Assembly: GCF_029867415.1 (NCBI RefSeq) | Contig: NC_081185.1 | Span: 79,829,553-79,893,552, forward strand | DNA length: 64,000 bases | Origin: Vicia villosa | Taxonomy: Eukaryota; Streptophyta; Magnoliopsida; Fabales; Fabaceae | Direction: 5' to 3' | Part shown: piece after piece, positions 11,119 to 23,040 of the stretch | Position numbering within the stretch: position 1 is the stretch's first letter | Layout: each line of letters begins with the position of its first letter | Notes under the pieces: model-generated | The model's input: only the letters and a program-made list of their open reading frames with translations | Database searches by the model: none | Told to the model about the DNA's origin: nothing | Position numbers and translations under genes: made by a program

Positions 11119-11375
11119 TGCATGTCACCCCAGAACAACAAGAATGGTAGTTGTGTGTGATCAACAATTCTAATTTGCTTATTCTTGTGTTAATTTGTTT
11201 GTGCTTGTGCTGCTCTTGTGGCTCTGTTTCTGGTTTGTCTAAGCACTGTGTGCATACTGGTGATGTATGCTTACTGTTCTGTATTAGCTTGCCTTGATTG
11301 TGTTTTAGTTGCTTTTTGTCTGCTGCAAGTATTTCTCTGGTATGGTGTGACAGGTTGTTTTAGCCAAAAATTTGC

Positions 11376-11388
11376 AAAAGGGGAAGAT
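11376..11388 (+). other. polypurine tract
   Basis: AAAAGGGGAAGAT directly precedes the 3' LTR and is the expected plus-strand primer. Confidence 0.88.
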
Positions 11389-12289
11389 TGAAGGTGTTCT
11401 CATGTTGGCTGCATTAGTGGTAAAACATACCTGGTTGATATTGTGTTATGCAGGTTGCATATGTGTGAAGCTAATACATGTTCTGTAGTGAATTTCATGA
11501 CCGATGTCATGACATCCGTGTGTGACAGCAGGAGCTGTTATTTTTTATTAAATGTGTTTCCTGATTTATCTCAATTACCAGTTTATGAAACCTTTTATTG
11601 TGTGCTGAATAATTCGTCCAGAAGATCCTGTTGACACCACATTTGGTAACAACCAGATGGCGTGTAAATTAGGTTAACTTGGTTAACCCTAATTTGTTTC
11701 TAAAAAAGCCCAAGGCCGCATATAAAAAGACTGCAATCCTAGTTTGGAACGCAGACAGAAGATTATGTATTATGAAGAACTATAATTATGTAGCTGTCTC
11801 GTGTGATCCAAGCAATTGTCATTGATGATTGTGATGGAATAGGTTGTGTGTGTTTATTTTCACTCTAAGCTTTTAAGCACGAGTGTGTGTCTCTTGATTG
11901 AAGCTTTTAAGCCGATCAAGGTGTGTTTTTGAAGAGTGTCTTCTCTGTGTAATTGTTTATGTTTATGTGTAATCACTGCTGTGATTGAGGGGGAGTGAGT
12001 GGAGATACTCAGGTCTAGAAATAGGTTGGAATTGCATTGGGTAGGTCTTAAGTGAGGAGTTGTAAACGGCGGAGTTAACGGGGGAGTTTAACTCCGAATT
12101 AATTCTTCTTATATTGGATTCCCTCCCTGGCTTGGTAGCCCACAGAGTAGGTTGTTTGAACCGAAATGGGTAAACAATTCTGTGTGTTCCTTATTGTTTT
12201 ATGTTGTTTTGTTATTATTATCTGTGTTGTATAATTGTGGATGCCATAACATCCAGTAAGACATCGAGCGTGTGTAACTAGAATTTTCA
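11389..12289 (+). repeat. 3' LTR of the SIRE-type element
   Basis: This 901-bp repeat is the partner of 6247-7138, followed by the duplication TAAAG at 12290-12294. Confidence 0.93.
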
Positions 12290-12930
12290 TAAAGTAATAC
12301 TGCTTCTTATCCTCAATATCTTTTGCTAAGTTATGTGACATGACATAATCATCCACATACATTCTTTGGTTCCTCCAATACCAAGCGAGTGAGAAGTTGT
12401 AGCCCATAAAGCCTTACAGATTTTCAATTACCAGTCTTGCTATTGTCTATTGATGATGTCATGTTGAAATCCATCTACTCTTGAAATTGAAGTCTCAAGA
12501 AAATAGCCCAGTGATTTTTGTCAACTATTCTTAACCATACCTGTCTGCTTATGTTACAGTCTCTCCGAACATGTAAAATTGTTTCATCAAAAACCAGCAG
12601 AATTATAAAGCACAAAGTTGCTACACTGCATATGTTTCTGAAGAAACCTAAAGTTCAACATCAGAAGGCCATAATGTGTTCAATAAAATGAGTATTGTAA
12701 CAGATAAAATTATCCATAGTTCCATTAAGTCTCATCCTTTTTCTTCCAAGCACTCCACCATGTTCTATCAATAGCACCAGATGTGCTTGAATTTGCGCTT
12801 GTCGATCTATAATTCAAAACGACTCCAGTTAAACAAGAGAATGAAAAATAAAAACAGGAAAATAGAACGAAAGTACAAAGTAAAATAAATGAATGGATAG
12901 ATTGTGAAAAAATTTGTATCATAAATTAAA
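12290..12930 (-). pseudogene. LINE-derived RNase H relic, copy 1 (N-terminal half)
   Basis: This is the continuation of the 4850-6241 relic beyond the SIRE-type insertion. The minus strand near 12300-12410 reads GYNFSLAWYWRNQRMYVDDYV, as in copy 2, and 12440-12600 matches the zf-RVT-like region of copy 2. Similarity to 15705-16290 extends to about 12930, where the two copies diverge. Confidence 0.72.
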
Positions 12931-14884
12931 AGTAATTTTCAAAATAATTTAAAGACTATTCATTTTTCTCGCATTTTGATTCATATATTCTTTTTATTTT
13001 TGTAATTATATAAAAAATATAATGACCTATGAGTTCGTACGTACTGGTGTGTTACCCGTGCATTCACACAGATAATGGTATACCCTTGTGTTTGCACGAT
13101 TACTGATATACTACGCGCATTTGTTTCCAAAATGTAATAAGAATGAAAAGAAAGAAAAACAATTATTTAACCAAAATGGTTTATTATTTTACAAAAATAA
13201 ACATATTTTTTTATTTATATTTAGATCATACATTATGATTACTCTTAACTAATTAGCATAAAATTAAATGAAAAAGAAAACCTAAGTTACAGTGACATTA
13301 TAATAAACAAATTATTATGATTAGTCCTTTTCATAAAGTAAAAAAATTAGAACTTACTACATGATAAAATTGTGGAATATGAAAGAAAACATGTATGCTT
13401 GCAAGGCGACCAGATATATAAGTAGCTATCTGCTACAAAGCAGCTATTATATTGTTGTTTATGTGACGGCACATTCTTCTATAACGTTCATATGCTGGTA
13501 TAGTATTTTATTTCGTAGTAAAAGAAAAGTGAAAGCATGTCTTAGAATAAGACTGCATATTATTCCGTACTTAAGTAAATACTTTACAAAGTTGAGAAGT
13601 ACATCAGCTTACTTTCTAAAATTTCATTATACACATACACCATTAAACTCCGGTAAACAACAAACATATGAACCGAATCTATACCACAAATAGTAGTATC
13701 AGAGAACATGAATCGTTTTATTATGCAAAACCCAACAAAACACGAAATAAACCAACCATAAACCATAAGCAAATACAAACCCAATGAAATGAGGCTTTTC
13801 AACATATTCTTCCTTTGGGCCAAGCTGCAGCAAATTGCAGAATTTATAACTCAAAATCAACATATTTTATATTGTGCACCTTGTGAAACCATGATAAGAA
13901 AGCATATTTATGTACAGCCATTTTGCCAATGCAAGAAGGGGATAGTGTGTGATCTTTGAAAGCAGTTAAACATATACATCAAACCTTTAAATCATATAAC
14001 TTTGTTAAGCTGAATAGTCACATTGTACAATGAAGCAAGAAAACCATAATGATTGGCAGGCGGCAGCAGTGGAAAACAAAGGTAAGATCTCTAATGATTT
14101 AACGAAAGATTCAGAATCTAAACCAAAGTGCTCATAGAATTCAATCAAAATAACCTAAAGATCACATTCCACTGAAGAAACCCAATACAATTGTATACCA
14201 ACAAATAATATTTTTGTAAACAAAACCTGTTTTGTCTAAATGAACTTCAATTATTAAAAGAATAATAATTTGAGTTGGAAAGAGTGTGAAACTTGACCTA
14301 ACTGTGCATGTAAAACCAAAAGAAAATTTATCCAACAAAAATAAAATCCAACTGTATCAACTTCAAACCAAATAGATTTAAGATACATTTTTCTAGTCAT
14401 AATATATTTCATTTTTTCCTCATAATATTTACGGTAAGAGATTGTTATAAACAATTACAATTGTCATGATAATTAATAGTATTATAGATAATTTTATATA
14501 ATATATAGTATGTTTTTTTGAGTGCTACAAATTTAATTAAAATTAGATTGATATCTTATGATTTTAAAATTTTAAATTATATCCTAATAATAATATTCTT
14601 AAATTATTATTATGATATAAAGAGAAAATAAGTTAATTAGAATGAATAAAGATGTTGGGTGAAACAATGATATAAGCTTGTATTGTGTTGTTGTGTCAAA
14701 ACTTTTTTTCGTAAATATAGACACAGCCTACATAACTTTTTTTCGCAAGTATTACTGCTACACATGTAAGTGGGATGTAAGTGGGGGCACCAGCCTACAT
14801 AACCCAAACACAACCATTATAGACACAGCCTACATAACCCATAATGTGGGTCCGTCCCTTTATATAAATTTCGTCCCTGAATTT
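12931..14884. other. AT-rich stretch without a recognisable gene
   Basis: No supported coding is visible; open frames at 13361-13693 and 13584-13823 overlap on opposite strands and match no family. A GC-richer patch at 13035-13125 holds 'gtgttacccgtgcattcacac'-like and 'ttgtgtttgcacg' words. At 14700-14840 short direct repeats (atagacacagcctacataac, actttttttcg) occur. Confidence 0.5.
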
Positions 14885-15026
14885 ATATAATTTTAAAAGA
14901 AACACAACCATTATAGACACGCATCTCTCTACTGTGTAATCAGTTTCAATCAATGAAATCATTCTCTCACTTTCACATTATATGAATTCCTCTCTCACTT
15001 TCACATTATATGAATTCCTCTTTTTC

Positions 15027-15130
15027 TCTGCACTTCTTAATCTCTAATAGTAAAATATGAAAAGTAAAAAAAACAATGTCTGCACTTCTTAATCTCTAAT
15101 AGTAAAATATGAAAAGTAAAAAAAACAATG
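15027..15130 (+). repeat. 52-bp tandem duplication
   Basis: Two nearly identical 52-bp units start at 15027 and 15079 with tctgcacttcttaatctc. The related region near 4380 has only one degenerate copy, so the duplication arose after the two segments diverged. Confidence 0.85.
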
Positions 15131-15396
15131 ATTGCAAAATTATCTTTCAGAGGCCGAAAGTATTGTGTACGAGTTGTATTATGCTTGTGGATCCTAATTC
15201 ATAGTTACATCAATACCATTAATTCAAAGGGCTTCTAAAAAACATCCAGTTAGCGCAACCCCCATACAATTTAAAGCACCAGTAAATAATGCAGAAAAAC
15301 ATATGGACATGGCCAAGTCCTAAATCCTCTAACAAATTATTTCACACAGTATCCAAACAACTGAAAATTCTCTTGAACTAAGGCATTACAGATCTC

Positions 15397-16290
15397 CTAT
15401 GAATTAGTTTGCATTTCCACCTTCGTGATTCCCTTGCTCTGGACCATTCTAATGCCTTCAAAGATTCCCCATAGATCAGCTACTACAGAAGGAAAATTAC
15501 CAGGCATCTTAGGGAATCCCTGAATCCAAGTGCCATCACTCCTCCTCATTAAGCCTCCACAGCTTGCCAAGCCAGCATAATTTACCGAGCCATCCGTTTT
15601 GAAAGTTGTCCAGTCACCACTAGCAGGACTCCAATGAACTTGCTTCACCTCCTTGTTCCTTGCTGCAATCTTGTTGTTCAGCTCTAAGCTCCTAAAGTAA
15701 TACTGCTCCTTATCCTCAATATCTATTGCTAAGTTATGTGGCAAGACATAATCATCCACATACATTCTTTGGTTCCTCCTATACCAAGCGAGTGACAAGT
15801 TGTAGCCCATAAAGCCTTACAAATTTTCAATTACCACTCTTGTTATTGCTGATGTCATGTTGAAATCCATCTACTCTTGAAATTGCAGTCTAAAGAAAAT
15901 AGCCCAGTGATTTTTGTCAACTATCCTCAACCATACCTGTCTGCTTATGTTACAGTCTCTCAGAACATGTAAAATTGTTTTATCAAAAACCAGCAAATTA
16001 TAAAGCAGAAAGTTACTACACTGCATATGTTTCCGAAGAAACCTAAAGTTCAACATCAGAAGGCCATAATGTGTTCAATAAAATGAGTATTGTAATAGAT
16101 GAAATTATCCATAGTTCCATTAAGCCTCATCCTTTTTCTTGCAAGCACTCCACCACGTTCTATCAATAGCACCAGATGTGCTTGAATTTGGGGTTGTCGA
16201 TCTATAATTCAAAACGACTCCAGTTAAACGAGAGTGAAAAATAAAAACAGGAAAATAGAACGAAAGTACAAAGTAAAATAAATGAATGGA
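15397..16290 (-). pseudogene. LINE-derived zf-RVT and RNase H relic, copy 2
   Basis: Reading leftward, 15871-16056 encodes a zinc-binding RT-tail pattern (ILHVLRDCNISRQVWLRIV), followed in another frame by a 137-residue RNase H segment at 15397-15810 (VHWSPASGDWTTFKTDGS, ASCGGLM, VVADLWGIFEGIRM). The catalytic residue expected in QTDS is Asn (QTNS), and a TAG follows at once, so the domain is truncated and inactive. This copy lacks both the MITE and the SIRE-type element present in copy 1, so it documents their empty sites. A two-domain protein of this kind derives from LINE ORF2 and is often labelled putative ribonuclease H protein in plants. Confidence 0.75.
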
Positions 16291-16299
16291 TAGATCTCA

Positions 16300-17036
16300 A
16301 ATTAAAGCTATTTATCTTTGTTGAAAAACAAAATATTAGCTTCAATCAAGATGCCATGGGTGACACCAGGTTATAATACAAAAAATTAGATTCTATACAA
16401 ATATCATTATCAAGTAAAGAAATAAAATAATGATGGTGGCATTAGCATGGATGTCGAATTGGAACAAGAAGAATATCTAACTTCAAAGCATATATTTATT
16501 CTTAAAATATACATAGATACGAGAGTTCTAAGCAGGGAAATAAATCACTCAATTAAATCAGCTTACCACAGTACAAAATGTTTAAGTAAATGTAATTTAA
16601 TCAAAGTTGAAACTTAACTCTTCTTATCTACCAATATATATCTAAAAATATAATAATTCCGTTCAAGTTTGCTGATGTGCATCTCGTAAATTTGCTTCCC
16701 ATTTCAACCTTTCATTACGTTACATTCTAGTTCTTTTCAAACTTATATTATGTATTACTTCCCAAAATGAGTATTATTTCATGCTTAAGCATTGTTTAAA
16801 ATGTTTTCAAGACCAACCAAATAAAGAATATTCAAGAGAGGATGAATGTCTTCTTGCGAAATACATGTTCTAGCTACTCCACTCTAAAGAAAATGCATCT
16901 TCTAGCTTATAACAAACATAAAACAAAACAAATTCATTTGGTAATTAAATCAAAATCATCATAAGAAAACAATCACACATTATATTATACAACATACACA
17001 TATTAACATAAATATTTTTCAAATAGAAACTTACTT
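16300..17036. other. 3' flank of the F-box gene
   Basis: No other gene is visible. The part from about 16729 to 17036 is duplicated downstream of the pseudogene at 20320-20658, marking one edge of the F-box duplication near 'agttcttttcaaa'. Confidence 0.65.
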
Positions 17037-18245
17037 TCAACGAATAAAAACCAAACTTTCAACATAATCCTTGCAAAAGGCCCATCGTGGTTTATTGGTA
17101 ACTATCTCTACTCTGTTATTTGCCCAATCATAGATAATAGCTAGCAAGTCTCGCTTGTTTGCCAATACCAAAGTATTCTTATCCTGAGAAATGTGCAACG
17201 GCAACCAACATCCAATGTGTTGAAGATTTTGATAATTAATTCTATAGAGTTGAGTCCAAGACTCTCCAACCCCAAACACCTTCATCTGCCATATAATCAA
17301 ACAAGTTTGTTTGAAATCATTACAAAAACAAAGAGAGTCCATCAACACAGAAATAGTCGGCTCAATAAGCGGCACTTCCTCCAAACCCTGCGGAGGCATT
17401 AACTCCACGTGTCTCTCAGCACCCAGATCAAGCGAAATGATAACAAATTGATCAAGAGTAATATCATTACTATGATAAAACCTATCCGCGGAGTAACAAT
17501 TCCGTAGCGCCAGCCAATTAAGATTGCCATTCAAATAAACACCATGATTCTCACTCGGAAGAGTTAACCGGAGAGGACCAACAGGAAAATCTTGAATATC
17601 TCTCCAAACATTATCAGCCACACTAAAAACTCTCACCTCTGTTCTCAATTGAGTTTCAGTTTCAGTGTCACCACCAATCACTCGTAAAGCGACAACTTTA
17701 TAATTATCAGTTAAACTATCATAACCAAATGCATATCTAGAGAAGAAATAACGATTCTTGCAATAATCCTTAAAATGGCCTAATTTCTTAGATAAAGTAT
17801 TTGTAGCTGGATTATAGAAATTGAGCCAGCAATCTCTATAGCTACCAGTGAAACTATCATAATGAGCAAAGCAGAGCAATCCGTTACAAGAACCAACCAA
17901 CCAGTAATGAACAGTATCCAACAATGGATGGAAAGGCTTCTCCGGAATGGTGATAAGAGGATTGTCGAGAAAACTGTTGATAGGGAGAGTGACGAAACGG
18001 AAATCTGCTACGGAATTTCCAGAGACGAGTGTGAGTTGAGGGTTTCGAGCGGATCGACGGAGATGCATTTTGATAAAGGTGGGATCGGAAATGAGGGCGT
18101 TGAAGAACTTACTCACGCATTTCATTTGAATGAGAGATTTGACGGGAAGGAGGGAGAGAACTTCCGCCATGAGTTCGTCGGGGAGGGTTGGTGGCGACGA
18201 TGGCGAGCTGGGCGGACGACGCGTTTGAGAGGGAGGGAGATCCAT
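17037..18245 (-). CDS. F-box protein with F-box-associated (FBA) domain
   Basis: An intact, intronless frame of 402 residues. The F-box lies at about residues 22-67 (LPDELMAEVLSLLPVKSLIQMKCVSKFFNALI). The FBA-type interaction domain spans about 105-360, marked by LVGSCNGLLCF, LNFYNPATNTL, FGYDSLTDNYKVVAL, LNWLAL and FVIISLDLG. Such proteins are substrate receptors of SCF E3 ubiquitin ligases: the F-box binds SKP1/ASK and the C-terminal domain selects the target. Length and order fit the F-box/kelch-like family of the At3g23880 type. The start at MDLPPSQTRR is supported by the conserved start in the duplicate at 21317. The Pro/Ser-rich N-terminus is unremarkable. The substrate is unknown. A TATA-like box lies about 96 bp upstream. 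Confidence 0.93.
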   Translation of the reverse strand: MDLPPSQTRRPPSSPSSPPTLPDELMAEVLSLLPVKSLIQMKCVSKFFNALISDPTFIKMHLRRSARNPQLTLVSGNSVADFRFVTLPINSFLDNPLITIPEKPFHPLLDTVHYWLVGSCNGLLCFAHYDSFTGSYRDCWLNFYNPATNTLSKKLGHFKDYCKNRYFFSRYAFGYDSLTDNYKVVALRVIGGDTETETQLRTEVRVFSVADNVWRDIQDFPVGPLRLTLPSENHGVYLNGNLNWLALRNCYSADRFYHSNDITLDQFVIISLDLGAERHVELMPPQGLEEVPLIEPTISVLMDSLCFCNDFKQTCLIIWQMKVFGVGESWTQLYRINYQNLQHIGCWLPLHISQDKNTLVLANKRDLLAIIYDWANNRVEIVTNKPRWAFCKDYVESLVFIR

Positions 18246-18340
18246 TTTCGCGTGAGGGAATTGACGGAGTCAGAGACTTGATGGATTGAGAATTGGATAG
18301 TTGTACTGTGTTTGCTGTGCCTCTGACCACCTTTGTTTTT

Positions 18341-18349
18341 CTTTTTATA
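18341..18349 (-). promoter_or_regulatory. TATA-like box of the F-box gene
   Basis: TATAAAAAG on the minus strand, about 96 bp before the ATG. The duplicate keeps a similar 'tttttatag' at about 21375. Confidence 0.5.
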
Positions 18350-18502
18350 GTGAATTTAGAACATAAAAATAGCGTACACTAGAGTGACATAAAATTATTC
18401 AATAAATTTGTATTTAGAAAATAAATATATATAGTAAGCATTAATTATTCAATAGATTTGTAATAAAGTTATAAATAAAATTAAAAAAATTATAATTTAA
18501 TT

Positions 18503-18876
18503 ATTTTAAAATTAGAAATTTTAATATTTTTTTTAGAAATTATTTTAACATTAGAAATTATTTTAAAATTAGAAATTATTTTAAAACTAGAAATTATTTT
18601 AAAATTAGAAATTATTTTAAAATTAGAAATTATTTTAAAATTAGAAATTATTTTAAAATTAGAAATTATTTTAAAATTAGAAATTATTTTAAAATTAGAA
18701 ATTATTTTAAAACTAGAAATTATTTTAAAATTAGAAATTATTTTAAAATTAGAAATTATTTTAAAATTAGAAATTTTAATATTTTTTTTTAGAAATTATT
18801 TTAAAATTAGAAATTATTTTAAAATTAGAAACTATTTTAAAATTAGAAATTATTTTAAAATTAGAAATTTTAATGT
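18503..18876. repeat. 18-bp AT-rich minisatellite
   Basis: About 18-20 units of attattttaaaattagaa stand in tandem, with variants (aaactagaa, and two breaks with taatattttttt). The array sits just upstream of the F-box promoter, between it and an LTR-like piece. Confidence 0.92.
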
Positions 18877-20315
18877 TTGTAACATCCGTAATTTCGTAAA
18901 TTAATTTAACTAAATTTTTAATTTAATTATTTTGATTTACTAACTTAGTCGGTGATTAAATCAAAAAAAAAATTGAAAGAATTATGGGGACGAGTGTTAT
19001 TGGGCTTGTGGTGTTGTTAGCAGAGAAGGGGTGTTAAGTGATATAGACCATACTAACTATTAATTCATTTTCATAAAATAAAGGAAATTTGTGAAAAAGA
19101 AATAGAAAGCCAAAAAGGGAGGAGAAGGACAAAGTAGAGAGAAGGTAGAGAACGTGAAAGTGCGAAAGAGGAGAAGAAGAGGAATAGAGCTTTCAAGGAT
19201 CTCAAACTCTAAGGTAAAGGGGGACTCTTCCAATTAACCTCTATTATCGGGTTGTAGATGATATGATTGATATTGTATGCTATTGATTCGATAGAGAAAT
19301 GGATTCTAGGTTGGGGTTTTGAACATTAAGTTCCAATTTGATAGATTATGTGTAAATAAATGTTTGTGATGATTGATGATGTTGGATGTGTTGTTTGATT
19401 GATGATATAACATGTATTACTTGTAAATTGGCTCTGTTTTTCGTGTACAATCGTAATGGTTCGATTGGGTGGTGTTTAGGGAGCTTAAGTTGTTGTAAAA
19501 ACTGGTTTTTGGGGCTGCAGGTACGAAGTAATCGGTTACTGAGATTGGTGTAACCGATTACCACTGTTTGGAAAGGTAATAGTTGTTGTCTGGGAGGCAG
19601 TAACCAGTTACTGAAAGGGGAGTAACCGATTACCTCTATTAAAAACAGAACTCTGGGTTACGTGAGATACGTTAACCGGTTACTGGGATTAGGGTAACCG
19701 ATTACCGTTGTATGTTTTTTAAAAATAATTATTTTTATAAAACTCATATCTTTTGAACCGTAAGTCCGTTTTGGGTGCCGTTTTGGATGTTGAGTCGATA
19801 ATTTTATTTTCTACCTATTTAAATAACCCAAAGAGCAGTAGCTCATTTTTATTTTATAAACCCGGTATTTCTCGAAATGACGAATTGCGATGGATGTGTT
19901 GTATGTGGTGTGGTGATGTTGTAAATCCCCTGTTGTTATGTTAGTTTGTTGTACTTGGTACACGATTGTGAAAGGTGTTATTATCGTTTGCACTGTGTGA
20001 CAAATTGAATTATGATAATGTTGTTCATATGATTGAAGTGGTGATTAGCATGTGATAGATGATGCATGCATTTCTTAATCATATGGTGGTTGTATTCCGA
20101 TGGAGATGGATCAACGGTCACTAATTCCCATTGTGTGGAATTAGCGATGGAGGTAGTCGTATCCTTGATGATGGTGGATCGCTGAGATGGGTGAATCCCA
20201 TGATTGGTACCACATGCATATAGTTTCATTGCATTAGGTGTATGAATCATTATAACATGAATGGAAGTGGTCCAATGTTATAATGTTGTGTGTTTGATTA
20301 ATGGTTGTGATTGGT
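18877..20315 (+). mobile_element. LTR-like fragment with TAATCGGTTA hairpins
   Basis: It starts near TGTAACATCCGTAATTTCG, includes a purine-rich leader at 19130-19220 and ends before the duplicated F-box flank at 20316. It contains three inverted-repeat modules at 19528-19705. No coding or clear right LTR edge is visible; the open frames here are shadows. It could be a solo or truncated Ty3-type LTR. It separates the two F-box copies. Confidence 0.4.
19528..19705. repeat. three hairpin modules of the GTAATCGGTTAC type
   Basis: Module 1: GTAATCGGTTAC (19528-19539) and GTAACCGATTAC (19550-19561) are perfect inverse complements around 10 nt. Module 2: 19600-19611 with 19622-19633, two mismatches. 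Module 3: 19673-19683 with 19694-19704, one mismatch. The right arm is the same in all three while the left arm varies. Confidence 0.85.
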
Positions 20316-20658
20316 GATCAAGTTCTTTTCAAATTTAAATAATGTATTACTTTCCAAAATGAGGATTATTTCATGCTTAAGCTTTGTTGAAAATGTTTTC
20401 ATGACAGACCCAATAAAGAATATCCAATAGAGGATGAATATATTCATGGGAGATGCATCTCCTAGCTACTCAACTCTAAAGAAAATGCATCTTCTAGCCT
20501 ATAATAAACATAAAAAAAACAAATCCATTCAATCAGTAACCATTCAACAATCAAATCAAATTCATCATAAGAAAACAATCACATAGTAAATTATACAACA
20601 CACACATACTGGTATAAATTCAATCAAGTAAAGTAAATCTTCAAACGAAAACTTACTT

Positions 20659-21317
20659 TCAACGAACAAAAACCAAATTTTCAACATAATCCTTGCAAAA
20701 AGGCCCATCGCGCTTTATTGGTAACTATCTCTACTCTGTTATTTTCCCAATCATAGATAATAGCTAGCAGCTCTCCCTTGTTTGCCAATACCAAAGTATT
20801 CTTACACTGATAACTGTGCAACGACAACCAGCATCCAATGTGTTGAAGATTTTGATAAATTATTCTAGAGTTGAGTCCAAGACTCTCCAACCCCAAACTC
20901 CTTCATCTGCCATATAATCAAACAAGTTTGTTTGAAATCATGACAAAAACAAAGAGAGTCCGTCAACACACAAATAGTCGGCTCAATAAGCGGCACTTCC
21001 TCTAAACCACGAGGCGGCATTAACTCCACGTGTCTCTCAGCACCCAGATCAAGTGAAATGATCACAAATTGATCAAGAGTAATATCATTACTATGATAAA
21101 ACCTATCCGCGGAGTTTCGAGCGGATCGACGGAGATGCATTTTCATAAAGGTGGGATCGGAAATGAGGGAGTTGAAGAACTTACTCACACATTTCATTTG
21201 AATGAGAGATATGACGGATAGGAGGGAGAGAACTTCTGCCATGAGTTCGTTGGGGAAGATTGGTGGTGACGACCGGGAGCTTGGCGGCCGGCGGGTTTGA
21301 GAGGGAGGGAGATCCAT
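20659..21317 (-). pseudogene. F-box pseudogene, duplicate with internal deletion
   Basis: A diverged copy of the 17037-18245 gene. The first 67 or so residues (MDLPPSQTRR to HLRRSARN) are joined directly to the SADRFYHSND segment, equivalent to loss of 549 bp (183 codons) between 17494 and 18044 of the parent, so the frame survives the deletion. It is then broken by a net 2-bp loss near 20860-20870 (after ESWTQL) and a 1-bp gain in an A run near 20698, which changes the C-terminus. The F-box is kept but most of the FBA domain is lost. The duplicated flank extends to about 20320. The 5' side runs straight into the 265-bp array. Confidence 0.88.
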
Positions 21318-21389
21318 ATTCAGGTGGGTGGAGTGACGGTGACCACTTTTGTTTTTTTTTGGTAAGTAATATTTGTTTTTATAGTCAAA

Positions 21390-23040
21390 ATGAAAAAAGT
21401 TTGAGTCAGAATGTGCATTTATCCTATTTATTAAAAACAGATATTTTAAATACAATGAATAATTTATTTATTTAGAAATTTTTTTTAAAAACATTTTATT
21501 CTATTTATTAAAATTTGTTTTTATATTCAAAATTTAATAAAAAATTGTTTTTATTTTAAAAATTTATTTTAAAAATTTGTTTTTAAAAACATTTTATCCT
21601 ATTTATTAAGAACATTTTATTCTATTTATTAAAATTTGTTTTATATTCAAAATGAAAAAAAATTGAGTCAGCTTGAGTCAGAATGAGCATTTATCCATTT
21701 TATCCGATTTATTAGAAATTTTTTTTATAAATACAATGAATAATTTATTTATTTAGAAAGTTTATTTTTAAAAACATTTTATTCTATTTATTAAAATTTG
21801 TTTTTATATTGAAAATTTAATAAAAATTTGTTTTTACATTCTATTTATTAAAATTTGTTTTTATATTAAAAACATTTTATCCTATTTATTAAAAAAAAGA
21901 ATTTATACTCAATATTAAAAAAAGTTTGAGTCAGCTTGAGCTAGAATAAGCATTTATCCATTTTATCTTATTTATTAAAAATAATATTTTTTAAATACAT
22001 TGAATAATTTATTTATTTAGAAAGTTTGTTTTTAAAAACATTTTATCCTATTTATTAAAAAAAATTATATTTAAAATATGTTTTTATATTCAAAATTTGT
22101 TTTTATAAATTGTTTTTAAAAACATTTTATCTTATTTATTAAGAACATTTTATCCTATTGATTGCATTTTGTTTTTATATTCAAAATGAATAAAGTTTGA
22201 GTCAGCTTGTGTCAGAATGAGCATTTATCCATTTTATCCGATTGATTAGAAAAAAATACTTATCAATACAATGAATAATTTATTTATTTATTTAGAAAGT
22301 TTGTTTTAAAAAACATTTTACTCTATTTGTTAAAATTTGTTTTTATATTCAAAATTTGTTTTAAGAATTAAAAAAAAAAACATTTTATCCTGTTTATTAA
22401 AATGTGTTTATATATTCAAAATGAAAAAAGTTTCAATCAGCTTGACTCAGAATGAGCATTTATCCATTTTATTCTATTTATTAAAAAATATTTTAAATAC
22501 AATGAATAATCTATTTAGTTAGAAAGTTTGTTTTAAAATTTTTATCCTATTTATTAAAATTTGTTTTTCAAAACATTTTATCCTATTTATTAAAAATATT
22601 TTATCTTATTTATTAAAATTTGTTTATACATTAAAAATTGTTTTTATAAAATTTTTTTAAAAACATTTTATTCTATTTATTAAAAACATTTTATCCTATT
22701 TATTAAAATTTGTTTTTATATTCAATATGAAAAAAGTTTGAGTCAGCTTAAGCTAGAATGAGCATTTATCCATTTTATCTTATTTATTAATAAAATATTT
22801 TTTAAATACAATGATTAATTTATTTGTTTAGAAAGTTAGTTTTTAGAAAAATTTTATCCTATTTATTAAAATTTTTAATATTTAAAATATGTTTTTATAT
22901 TCAAAATTTGTTTTTATAATTTGTTTTGAAAACATTTATCCTATTTATTAAAAATTTGTTTTTATTTTCAAAATGAAAAAAATTTGAGTCAGAATGAAAA
23001 TTTATCCATTTTTTCCTGAATAAGTTTTTTTAGAATACAA
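21390..23040. repeat. AT-rich tandem array, unit about 265 bp, about six to seven copies
   Basis: The anchor (gagtcagctt)gagtcagaatgagc recurs at about 21403, 21674, 21938, 22209, 22444, 22750 and 22986 (intervals 235-306, mean about 264). Each unit also holds 'aatacaatgaataatttatt' and several 'acattttatcctatttatt' words, so the unit has internal sub-repeats. No coding. The first unit starts within the upstream flank of the F-box pseudogene. Confidence 0.88.

Larger units (their letters stand above)
6247..12289 (+). mobile_element. SIRE/Maximus-type Ty1-copia element, internally deleted (6043 bp)
   Basis: Two LTRs (6247-7138 and 11389-12289) start TGAAGG and end TTTTCA. The 5-bp duplication TAAAG is at 6242-6246 and 12290-12294, and the paralog near 15695 has it once. 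The primer site TGGTATCAGAGC (initiator Met tRNA) and polypurine tract AAAAGGGGAAGAT sit next to the LTRs. The internal order is gag with two zinc knuckles, a protease, then directly an envelope-like region. Integrase, reverse transcriptase and RNase H are absent, so the copy could move only with help from another element. The LTRs differ by a few percent by eye, so it is older than the Athila copy. Confidence 0.92.

Noticed and set aside
17862..18281. 139-residue frame on the plus strand
   Set aside because: Antisense shadow of the F-box gene.
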